From the NCBI GenBank assembly GCA_021413805.1, contig JAIOPR010000052.1, positions 1 to 45,464 of the forward strand: a DNA stretch of 45,464 nt, read 5' to 3'. The stretch is from Planctomycetota bacterium. GTDB lineage: Bacteria > Planctomycetota > MHYJ01 > WSZJ01. The position numbers and the translations under genes were made by a program. The notes under the pieces are model-generated. The model was not told the origin of the DNA. It made no database searches and worked only from the letters and a program-made list of their open reading frames with translations. This document shows positions 21,286-29,002 of this stretch, piece by piece (the first letter of the stretch is position 1; every line of letters begins with the position of its first letter).

Positions 21286-21747
21286 TTACAGGCGGCGGTC
21301 CAGGCTCATCGGCCCCGGGCCGACCCAGGTGAGAAAGAGCGCCATGCCGAGCATCGATACGTTCTTCATGAACATGATCTGCTGAATCTGCGCCGCCGCG
21401 GGGTCCGCGACTGCCCAGAAGTTGTGCATCACGAGGGTCACAGGGACGAGGAAGAGCACGAGCAGCCAGGCGCCGATGCGCGACTTGTAGCCGAGGGCGA
21501 TGCTGAGGCCGCCGAGGAAAGCCAGGATTCCCGAGAACGGCACGAGCACGTTGGCCAGCGGAACTCCGTGTTCCGCAGCGCTCGCGATTGTTTTGGCCGT
21601 GAAGTGCCCGGGGGCGGCGAGGATAAAGATCGCCGCGAACAGGCAGCGACCTGCCGGCACGGCGAATCGCGCGACTCGGTCAGCCCACGCGTGGGACCAG
21701 ATTCCGCGGTCGGCGGCGACGGGGGCGGCAACGGTGAACGTGTTCAT
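21286..21747 (-). CDS. DoxX family membrane protein
   Basis: [72 protein letters not shown]. Confidence 0.85.
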   Translation of the reverse strand: MNTFTVAAPVAADRGIWSHAWADRVARFAVPAGRCLFAAIFILAAPGHFTAKTIASAAEHGVPLANVLVPFSGILAFLGGLSIALGYKSRIGAWLLVLFLVPVTLVMHNFWAVADPAAAQIQQIMFMKNVSMLGMALFLTWVGPGPMSLDRRL

Positions 21748-21799
21748 GACAGCTCCGATTTCAGCGGGTGGTTCGGGGATCTCGAAGGCAGCTTCAGAT

Positions 21800-21814
21800 G
21801 CAAGGCTTATGCCG
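21800..21814 (-). promoter_or_regulatory. Putative sigma-54 promoter (CGGCATA-AGCC-TTGC) of the doxX-hss-FAD operon
   Basis: 8/11 match, perfect TTGC and GG-N10-GC spacing; 53 nt from the start codon at 21747. Confidence 0.6.
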
Positions 21815-21943
21815 GAGCTTGCAAGGCGCGGGGGACGGTCCTTCGCAAAGCAGGTCTCCGATTGCAGGTAGAACTTTCCGATTCGATGCCGAAATTCGGG
21901 GCACTTCGACTCCGCCCCCACGGTTCCACACGGGGACCGGCCC

Positions 21944-21958
21944 CGGCACGCGGCGTGC
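21944..21958 (+). promoter_or_regulatory. Putative sigma-54 promoter (CGGCACG-CGGC-GTGC)
   Basis: 9/11 match, exact spacing; about 70 nt upstream of ATG at 22027; divergent from 21800. Confidence 0.65.
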
Positions 21959-22026
21959 ATACGAACCCCGTGGAGATGCCGCGGCCCTGCCCTTCCCCGC
22001 TACCCCGCAATCAAGGAACGAATCCG

Positions 22027-22866
22027 ATGCGCACGATCACCACCGAGGACGGCACCGAGATCGCGTACAAGGACTGGGGCAAGGGGCAGCCGGTGGTGCT
22101 CAGCCACGGCTGGCCGCTCAACTCCGACAGCTGGGAGTCGCAGATGTTCTTCCTGGCCGAGAACGGGTATCGCTGCATCGCTCACGACCGGCGGGGCCAC
22201 GGGCACTCGACCCAGACATGGCACGGGAACGACATGGACACGTTCGCCGATGATCTCGGGACGCTGATCGAGAAGCTCGAGCTCAAGAAAGTCGTGCTGG
22301 TCGGATTCTCGATGGGCGGCGGCGAAGTGGCCCGCTACGTCGGCCGGCACGGCACGAAACGGCTGGCGAAGGTCGCGCTGATTTCCGCCGTGCCGCCGCT
22401 GATGCTGAAGTCAGCGGCGAACCCGGGGGGCGTGCCGATGGAAGCGTTCGACCACCTCCGCGCCGGCTCGCTCGTCAATCGTTCGCAGCTCTACAAGGAC
22501 ATTGCCAGCGGCCCGTTTTTCGGGTTCAACCGGCCCGGCGCGAAGATCTCAGAGGGCACGATCGATGCGTTCTGGCACCGCGGCATGCAGGCGGGCCACA
22601 AGAACACATTCGATTGCATCAAGGCCTTCTCCGAGACGGACTTCACCGCCGACCTCCGCAAGTTCGACGTGCCGACGCTCATCGTGCACGGCGACGACGA
22701 CCAGGTCGTGCCGATTGACGCTTCCGGCAGAGCCTCCGCAAAACTGATCCCGCACTCGGTCTTCAAGGTCTACCACGGGGCGCCGCACGGCCTCACCGAT
22801 ACCCACAAGCTCCAGCTCAACGCGGATCTGCTCGAGTTCGCCCGGTCGGCCAGCGCGTCGGGATAA
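22027..22866 (+). CDS. Alpha/beta hydrolase (non-heme chloroperoxidase-like)
   Basis: [37 protein letters not shown]; nucleophile elbow [24 protein letters not shown]. Confidence 0.9.
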   Translation: MRTITTEDGTEIAYKDWGKGQPVVLSHGWPLNSDSWESQMFFLAENGYRCIAHDRRGHGHSTQTWHGNDMDTFADDLGTLIEKLELKKVVLVGFSMGGGEVARYVGRHGTKRLAKVALISAVPPLMLKSAANPGGVPMEAFDHLRAGSLVNRSQLYKDIASGPFFGFNRPGAKISEGTIDAFWHRGMQAGHKNTFDCIKAFSETDFTADLRKFDVPTLIVHGDDDQVVPIDASGRASAKLIPHSVFKVYHGAPHGLTDTHKLQLNADLLEFARSASASG

Positions 22867-22939
22867 GTGCGCTCGGCCGCATCAGGCCGCCCTGTCACCA
22901 GGCAGAGGCTGGACTCACGGGTTCGGGCCGTCCCGGGCG

Positions 22940-23545
22940 CTACTCGACCATCGGCCCGGGAAAAAACATCGGCGTGTCTTCCATCTCCTCGAACTGCGAC
23001 TGGCCGGGTTCGCGGCCGCGCACGAGTTCCCGCATCGCGGCCACGGATTCCCGAACTTCTTCGCCAGCGGCGAAACCAAATTCGCGCGCGCCCTGAAGCG
23101 CCCCGCGGGACACGGCGAACACGGCTTCCGGAACGCTCAGGCCCAACTCGCGAGCGCCCTCGGCCGCGCCGGCGACAAGGCCGTGCGTGGCGGCCCCAAT
23201 GCTGCCGCCTGCCCGCCCGATCTGGCGGATCACTGCCCTCGAGCTCACGGCGAGCGTGGTGAAGGCGGTATCCGGCAGGGCCTTCCGGCCGCGCAGCACC
23301 CCGAGTGCGATCCCCCGGGATGCTTCGACCGCATCGTGCCCCGTGGTGACGACGGCGCCGATCACGCCCGCGATGATGTCCACGAGCAGGTCGCCGGCCT
23401 CAAGCGCTTCATCTCCGGCTTCCTTCATGAATTCTGTCGTCGAGTCGACGACGGCCTTGAAGAGATCGCCGGTCTGGAGGAAGACCTTGAGAGCTTCTTC
23501 CTTGAAGTGCAGGGGGCCCAGCCGTTCGTCAGGGAAGTCAGTCAT
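22940..23545 (-). CDS. Hypothetical Gly/Ala-rich, hydrophobic-segment protein
   Basis: MTDFPDERLGPLHFKEEALKVFLQTGDLFKAV..LLVDIIAGVIGAVVTTGHDAVEASRGIALGVLRGRK; AAAAGGAGA before ATG. Confidence 0.65.
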   Translation of the reverse strand: MTDFPDERLGPLHFKEEALKVFLQTGDLFKAVVDSTTEFMKEAGDEALEAGDLLVDIIAGVIGAVVTTGHDAVEASRGIALGVLRGRKALPDTAFTTLAVSSRAVIRQIGRAGGSIGAATHGLVAGAAEGARELGLSVPEAVFAVSRGALQGAREFGFAAGEEVRESVAAMRELVRGREPGQSQFEEMEDTPMFFPGPMVE

Positions 23546-23578
23546 CCTGGTCTCCTTTTGTGATGAAAGCAAAGGTTC

Positions 23579-23593
23579 GCAAAAGCCGTTCCC
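23579..23593 (-). promoter_or_regulatory. Putative sigma-54 promoter (GGGAACG-GCTT-TTGC)
   Basis: 9/11 match, exact spacing; -12 GC is 34 nt from the start codon at 23545. Confidence 0.65.
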
Positions 23594-23745
23594 GCGAGCG
23601 CTGGCAGCGCGTCGAGTGCGGCGACTCATGGAAGCGTGCGATGCGCAGTATTGGGTGACTCACACCCGGAAGCTCCCCCCGCGGTCGGTCACATTGACCG
23701 GGACTCCTCTGGGCGAACTCCGGTACAGGCACTTGTTACCGAGTC

Positions 23746-25182
23746 TCAGGACCCAGGAGGCGAGGCGGGCACATCGAGCGTCCCCCATTGCTTCAACTTG
23801 TTGTACAGCGTCTTAACGCCGATCCCCAGGATGCGCGCTGTCGCCGTCCGCTTGCCGCGGCAGGATCGAAGCGTCGCCATGATCAGGGCCCGTTCCATTT
23901 CGGCGAGCGTCATGCCGATGGCCACCGGGATGCCCTGCGCGCCCCCTGCGACTGTCGGCACCATCGGTTCAGCGGATGCAGGCGCCGCCGGGGCAGGCGA
24001 AGGCGCCGTTGCCGCCGGGTGACCGGCGGACTCCGGTATCATCGACAGGTTCCCGGGCTCGATATCCACGTCCGCCAGGATCCACGCTGCCTGCACCACA
24101 TTGCGCAGCTCGCGAACATTGCCGGGCCACGAATGCGATTCGATCCGCGCCAGCGATTCCGGCACGAAACGCTTCACGACCTCCTTGTCACAATTCATCT
24201 GCCCTAGCGCGTGCTCCGCAAGGAGACGCACGTCGCCACCGCGCTCGCGAAGCGACGGCATGCGGATGTGGAACCCCCGCAGCCGGTAATACAGGTCCTC
24301 CCTCAGCTTGCCCTGTGCGATCGCTTCGGCTGGCTCCCGGTTCGTCGCGGCGACGATCCGGACGTTGACGTCCGTCTCCTTCTCGCCCCCGATCCGCAGG
24401 ACGCGCCCCGTCTCGAGGACTCGCAGCAGCTTCACCTGCAGATCCGGCGACATCTCGCCGATCTCGTCCAGCAGCAGCGTCCCGCCGCTCGCGCGCTCGA
24501 AGTAGCCGGCGTGGCGCTGGGTCGCGCCCGTGAAACTGCCTTTCTCGTGGCCGAAAAGCTCGCTCTCGATCATGGAGGAGGCTACGGCGCCGCAGTTGAT
24601 CGCGAGGAAGGGCCCTTCGGCTCTCGGGCTCATGTCGTGAAGCGTCATCGCGGCCAGTTCCTTGCCCGTGCCGCTTTCCCCGGTGACGAGCACGGTGGCC
24701 TCCGTCGGGGCGACGCGGGAAAGCAGATCGTAGACTTGCTGCATCGCGGGGGAGCCGCCGATGAGCCGCCCGAATCGCCCGAGCTGCCTCAACTCGTCGC
24801 GCAGTTCGCCGATTTCCCCGCGCAGCCGGAGCGTGCGGTGGACGCGCGTCAGGGCCCGACGGAGGGCAACGGTGGACACGGGTTCGTGCAGGACGTCGAT
24901 CGCCCCGGAGCGCTGGGCGTCGAAGGATTCCTTTCCCAGGGGCGCGAGCGCGACAGCCTCCATTCGGGGAAGGCCGCTTATCTCGCGGACGAACTCCAAC
25001 CCGTCGCCGTCCGGGAGTTGCGGGTCCACCAGGACGGCATTGGGCGCAAACCGTTCGAGGGAAGCCCTGGCCGAACTCAGCGATCCCGTGACCGAGACCG
25101 AGTGCCCCTCTTTTTCCAGCGCCATGCCCAGGTCGGTGCGCCTGGACTCATCCGCCTGAACGACCAGGATACGCATTTTCAT
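23746..25182 (-). CDS. NtrC-family sigma-54 transcriptional activator with degenerate receiver domain
   Basis: Walker A GESGTGKE, ELFGHEKGSFTGA, GGTLLLDEIGEM, WPGNVRELRN, C-terminal Fis HTH TATARILGIGVKTLYNKLKQW. Confidence 0.95.
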   Translation of the reverse strand: MKMRILVVQADESRRTDLGMALEKEGHSVSVTGSLSSARASLERFAPNAVLVDPQLPDGDGLEFVREISGLPRMEAVALAPLGKESFDAQRSGAIDVLHEPVSTVALRRALTRVHRTLRLRGEIGELRDELRQLGRFGRLIGGSPAMQQVYDLLSRVAPTEATVLVTGESGTGKELAAMTLHDMSPRAEGPFLAINCGAVASSMIESELFGHEKGSFTGATQRHAGYFERASGGTLLLDEIGEMSPDLQVKLLRVLETGRVLRIGGEKETDVNVRIVAATNREPAEAIAQGKLREDLYYRLRGFHIRMPSLRERGGDVRLLAEHALGQMNCDKEVVKRFVPESLARIESHSWPGNVRELRNVVQAAWILADVDIEPGNLSMIPESAGHPAATAPSPAPAAPASAEPMVPTVAGGAQGIPVAIGMTLAEMERALIMATLRSCRGKRTATARILGIGVKTLYNKLKQWGTLDVPASPPGS

Positions 25183-25325
25183 CATCACCTCCGTCAAACA
25201 CGCTCCATCGCCTGGCGGCGGAGAAGCGCTTCGCACCGCGTCGCGAACGCGGTGGACACGAGAATTTTACTTCGAGAGTTGAGGGGGTGGACTTTCGATT
25301 CGGCGCTCGGTCAGATTTTCCGGGA

Positions 25326-25339
25326 AACCCCTAGGGGTT
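25326..25339. promoter_or_regulatory. 14-bp perfect palindrome AACCCCTAGGGGTT between divergent genes
   Basis: Self-complementary sequence in the 25183-25535 intergenic region. Confidence 0.4.
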
Positions 25340-25535
25340 CGACTCCCTTGATTCGGGGGGTTGCGCGCTTCGGACGCACCGCCTCGAAATCAACGTTGAT
25401 CCACTACTGGCAAGCGGGCTAGTGGAATAGAGGAGGAATTTTTCGGGGAGCGGACCCGATGGTTATTCCGGAGGGAGTGTCGTATTTGTTATCCGCGGTG
25501 AGACAAGTCCCCTGGACCTATGCCAAGGAGGGTTC

Positions 25536-25808
25536 ATGTCGCTTCACGAGATACTGTTCGTCGGAGTGGACTGCAGTCGTGAACGGGTCAGCGCCGTGCT
25601 CGATGTGCTGCGAACCTATCCGGATGCGGACTTCCGGATCTGCCAGGGAAAGCTGACCAAGGGGCGCGCGCGCCTGGATCTCCGCTTCGCCGGCCGGCGC
25701 AACTTGATCCACGACGCGCTTGCGGAAATCCGCAATCTCGGCGCCGGGGTCGAGATCATCCCCACCATGGAGCCTGACCGCCGGGTTGCACTCGGCTCCA
25801 CCATTTAA
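25536..25808 (+). CDS. Small hypothetical protein (90 aa), paralogue-like to the next ORF
   Basis: AAGGAGG before ATG; MSLHEILFVGVDCSRERVSAVLDVLRTYPDADFRICQGKL... Confidence 0.7.
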   Translation: MSLHEILFVGVDCSRERVSAVLDVLRTYPDADFRICQGKLTKGRARLDLRFAGRRNLIHDALAEIRNLGAGVEIIPTMEPDRRVALGSTI

Positions 25809-25834
25809 AGAACCCTTGCGAGCGGGAGTCCACC

Positions 25835-26104
25835 ATGCCCACCTGGAAAACGAGTTTCATCCGGATCGTCGGCGGTCGAGAACACCTCGACGCCGCGATG
25901 TCCCTGATGCAGGAGCACCGGGACGTTCGGCACCGGGTGTGCGGCGACTGCGTGGAAGCGACGGGACCGGGCATCGACCTGGGAATCTCCGGGCACCCGA
26001 ACCGGGTCGATCACGTGATCGAGACGATCCGGCTGCTGACTGTGAGCGTGGACCCTATCCTGGCGCCGCCTTTCCGCTACTTCGTGCGGTCGGGAACCGC
26101 GTGA
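25835..26104 (+). CDS. Small hypothetical protein (89 aa), divergent paralogue of the 25536 ORF
   Basis: Ungapped alignment to the preceding ORF with shared R-E, R-x-C, DL, G, N, IR-L pattern. Confidence 0.7.
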   Translation: MPTWKTSFIRIVGGREHLDAAMSLMQEHRDVRHRVCGDCVEATGPGIDLGISGHPNRVDHVIETIRLLTVSVDPILAPPFRYFVRSGTA

Positions 26105-26331
26105 AACAGAACACTCGCTCCTGCTCCAATTGCGATGGGTGGGGATTCTGGTACCCCAACTCGACGAATGAGGAGATCAACTGGAACATGGCCGCGCGCG
26201 TTCATCCGGACGAGGGCTTCCTCGGCACTCCCGGTTTCCTGACAACCCTGAGCATGCGCCAGCCGGTCCCTATCCGCTGCCCCGAGTGCGGCGGCAGGCC
26301 CGGCAGCAAGTCGCCCCGGCTCCGGAGCTGA
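26101..26331 (+). CDS. Small zinc-ribbon-like protein (half DnaJ-type CxxCxGxG)
   Basis: GTG start overlapping upstream TGA (GTGA); VKQNTRSCSNCDGWGFW...RCPECGGRPGS. Confidence 0.65.
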   Translation: MKQNTRSCSNCDGWGFWYPNSTNEEINWNMAARVHPDEGFLGTPGFLTTLSMRQPVPIRCPECGGRPGSKSPRLRS

Positions 26332-26371
26332 GAACTGATCGCGCGGGTCCAGCCGCGCCGGCTCAAGCCTA

Positions 26372-26535
26372 AGTAGCTCCCCGATAATTTCCTGCCATTC
26401 AGCCGCCGCGAATTTCGCCGGCTGGCAAGGAGGAGACCGGAATCGATGCGGGACGGAGCATCGATGAGGATCGACGACGACGCCAGACGGCGAAAGGCGC
26501 GCGGATAGGTGGCAGAAAATTATCGAGGAGCTACT
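26372..26535. mobile_element. MITE-like element, 26-bp TIRs, TA duplication within a CTAG target (IS630/Tc1-mariner-like)
   Basis: Left AGTAGCTCCCCGATAATTTCCTGCCA (26372-26397); right TGGCAGAAAATTATCGAGGAGCTACT (26510-26535); 24/26 complementary; flanked by C-TA ... TA-G. Confidence 0.8.
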
Positions 26536-27191
26536 TAGCGCTCCGGAAAATGCCGCACTGCATGAGCCACGAGTTGCGTCGCGTTCTCAAGGCCGAGCTT
26601 CTCCTTGATGTTGGCGCGGTGCGTCTCGATCGTCTTCACACTCAGGCACAGCCGCCGCGCGATCGAGCGCGTGCCGATCCCTCGCCCGATCAGCTCGAAC
26701 ACCTCCATCTCGCGATTCGTCAGGCGGCCCACCGGCGACACCGAAGTGCCCGGCGTCCGGCCGGCGACGGAGGCAATGAGGGTCTCGTTCATCCGCGGGC
26801 TCACGTGAATTCGACCCGCAAGGACCTCCCGCGCGGCGGAACGAAGCGTGTCCGCTGCCTCCTGCTTCATCACGTAGCCCATCGCGCCCAGGTGCAGCAC
26901 CCGCTCCGCGTAGAGCTGTTCGTCATGGATCGACAGCACCAGGACCGGGATCCCCGGGTGGCGGGTGCGCAGATCCTTGAGCAGGCTCAATCCACTTCCC
27001 GCTCCCAGCGACAGGTCGAGGATGACCAGGTCGGGAGCCGCAGCGGGGATCCTCTCGAGCGCCTGCACGGCCGTCGCGGCCTCGCCGCAGACAGCCATGT
27101 CGGGCTCGGCCGACAGAAGCGACGTCAGCCCGGCGCGCACGACCTCGTGGTCGTCCACCAGGAACACTTTCGCCCGGGTTTTGGTTTTCAT
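26535..27191 (-). CDS. NarL/LuxR-family response regulator
   Basis: KVFLVDDHEVVRAGLTSLL, LVILDLSLG; LTNREMEVFELIGRGIGTRSIARRLCLSVKTIETHRANIKEKLGL. Confidence 0.95.
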   Translation of the reverse strand: MKTKTRAKVFLVDDHEVVRAGLTSLLSAEPDMAVCGEAATAVQALERIPAAAPDLVILDLSLGAGSGLSLLKDLRTRHPGIPVLVLSIHDEQLYAERVLHLGAMGYVMKQEAADTLRSAAREVLAGRIHVSPRMNETLIASVAGRTPGTSVSPVGRLTNREMEVFELIGRGIGTRSIARRLCLSVKTIETHRANIKEKLGLENATQLVAHAVRHFPER

Positions 27192-28504
27192 GCCTGGCTC
27201 CCTGAACAATTTTCCTGCAGGGCGCAAACGACCTGGGTTCCCCCGCTCAAGCGCGGCAGGAAGACGATCCCCGCGTCGATGAGGCCGGCGCGGTAACGCA
27301 TGTTGCGGATCCCGGCGCCTCCCTGCCGGAGTCCTTCCTCAGGGAGACCGCGCCCGTCATCGGCGATCTCCATGACCAGGGTCCCCCCGCAGTCCTGCAG
27401 CCCCACGAGAATCTCGCGAGCCTCCGCGTGCCGGATGGCATTGGTCACCGCTTCCTGCGCGATCCGGTACAGATGCCAGGCGGCGTCGCGGCCATGGACG
27501 ATCACGTTTGCCGAGCACTCGAAGCGGACGGACAGCCCGGAATCGCGGGCGACGTTGTCGGCGAGGTCGCGAAGAGCGCTGACGAGCCCCTGGGGCTCGA
27601 CGTCCACCGGCAGGAGGCCGCGCGAAAGGACCCGGGTCTTTTCGAGGGCGCGCCGGGCCCCATCGGCAAGATGAGCCGCGTCGCGCGCGTCCGCCCCGCC
27701 CCTGGCGGAGAGTCGTTCGGCGAGCGCCCGCGCCAGACAAGTCAGGCCTGTCAGTTCCTGGCCCAGGTCGTCGTGCAGCTCGCGGGCAAGGCCCTTGTGC
27801 CACTCGTGCAGCTTCTCGGAGAATTCCCTCTGCAGCCGACGCCGCTCGATCAGTTCTCCAATGCTGCGCCCGATGTCCGCCATCGTCTCTGGAAACGCCT
27901 CGGGCGGTTGCACGACCTCATCGGAGAAGAACTCGAAGATCGCCACGACCTGTCCATCCACATCCGCGGGATACGCGGCCGCCGAGCGGATCTCCGCCTC
28001 TTCGGCCTGTTTTTCCCGCCCCGGAAGCGCTTCCCGCGCGTCCCTGGCCCACGTCGGGGGGCCCGGCGTGAGCTTCGAGTACCAGACAGCGGCAGGCCCG
28101 GTGGTCGCCGCCTGTCCGCGGTCCAGGATCCAGGCATGGGCCCAGCGAAAGCCGGAGTACTCGGCGATGCGCGGGAGAACGACATGGAGCGCTTCCGTGG
28201 CGGACTCGGCCTCGTTGGCGGCGCTGCTGACCGCGTGGAGCACGGCGAGGCGTTCGGTTGTCAGGATCGCCTGGCTGCGGAGGGCGTCGGACCTGGCGCG
28301 CCACGCCGTTTCACGGCGCAGCCACTCTTCGCGCGTTTCGCGAACCTCCTTCGAGGAACTCTCCTGGGGGAACGCCCCGGGCGTCCTGAGCGCGGCCGGC
28401 GCCGGGGGGATTGGCCACGGCGTCTCGCCTCGGGCGAGGCGGGCGGCGTCCGTGGATTCTGGTTCGCGCCGGCCGTCCATCGGCTCTCCAGTTCGAGGTG
28501 GCAT
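27188..28504 (-). CDS. NarL-type (HisKA_3) cytosolic sensor histidine kinase
   Basis: RELHDDLGQELTGLTCLARALAERL; HATPase ADDGRGLPEEGLRQGGAGIRNMRYRA; ATGA overlap with the response regulator. Confidence 0.9.
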   Translation of the reverse strand: MPPRTGEPMDGRREPESTDAARLARGETPWPIPPAPAALRTPGAFPQESSSKEVRETREEWLRRETAWRARSDALRSQAILTTERLAVLHAVSSAANEAESATEALHVVLPRIAEYSGFRWAHAWILDRGQAATTGPAAVWYSKLTPGPPTWARDAREALPGREKQAEEAEIRSAAAYPADVDGQVVAIFEFFSDEVVQPPEAFPETMADIGRSIGELIERRRLQREFSEKLHEWHKGLARELHDDLGQELTGLTCLARALAERLSARGGADARDAAHLADGARRALEKTRVLSRGLLPVDVEPQGLVSALRDLADNVARDSGLSVRFECSANVIVHGRDAAWHLYRIAQEAVTNAIRHAEAREILVGLQDCGGTLVMEIADDGRGLPEEGLRQGGAGIRNMRYRAGLIDAGIVFLPRLSGGTQVVCALQENCSGSQA

Positions 28505-28643
28505 GCCGCGTTCCCTTTTCGAGAGCGAGCAACGGGACTGATTCTAGCACGCGTGCACTCGGGACGAGGTCGCAAGGAGTGGATGGCCGTGCGGCGGAGT
28601 GGAGTGAAGCGCCACCCCGCCGCAGGCCTCCAGTTCCCCGGAA

Positions 28644-28659
28644 CAGCGCCGAAGCGCTG
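28644..28659 (-). ncRNA. Candidate hairpin with UUCG tetraloop, flanked by CCCCGGAA direct repeats (+ strand)
   Basis: Minus strand CAGCGC-TTCG-GCGCTG; CCCCGGAA at 28636-28643 and 28660-28667. Confidence 0.35.
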
Positions 28660-28816
28660 CCCCGGAAACTACCCTGATGACTTCGGCCATCGCCGGCGGC
28701 GTCACCTGAGTCGCGAGATCAGCAGACGCCACCCGTCGCGAGCCGAGGACTTGACGGCATGCTGGGACTACGGCCCGGCGTCGATCGTCAGAGCGCTTCG
28801 AGCACGGAGGGAAAGA

Positions 28817-28864
28817 CATGCGGCAGAGAAACACGCCCCATTGGCGAATTTGCTCTGCCGCATG
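28817..28864. repeat. 12-bp perfect inverted repeat CATGCGGCAGAG/CTCTGCCGCATG with 24-nt loop
   Basis: 28817-28828 and 28853-28864; loop contains CGCC/GGCG. Confidence 0.6.
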
Positions 28865-29002
28865 GAACCCGGTTCTGGGGGGATGGTGCTTTCACCCTCG
28901 GAACACTAAGGCATCGGGGCATGCGGAACCATCGGGCACCGGCAGGAAACTACCATCGGGAAATACTGCACGCCGACTCGGGGAAACCCCTATCCCTTAC
29001 GC

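Noticed and set aside
20144-21385. 413-aa plus-strand ORF opposite hss
   Set aside because: hss homology on the minus strand is unambiguous.
25406-25422. TGGCAAG...GCT sequence upstream of the tiny-protein operon as a sigma-54 promoter
   Set aside because: GG to GC spacing is wrong (7 rather than 10 bp), and sigma-54 spacing is strict.
28501-28515. GGGAACGCGGCATGC at the kinase start as a sigma-54 promoter
   Set aside because: The implied TSS would fall on or after the likely ribosome-binding site.
27428-28909. 493-aa plus-strand ORF opposite the NarL-type kinase
   Set aside because: Antisense shadow ORF with low-complexity composition.
28981-28992. GGGAAACCCCTA shared with 25322-25333
   Set aside because: A shared 12-mer is expected by chance in a 45-kb window.
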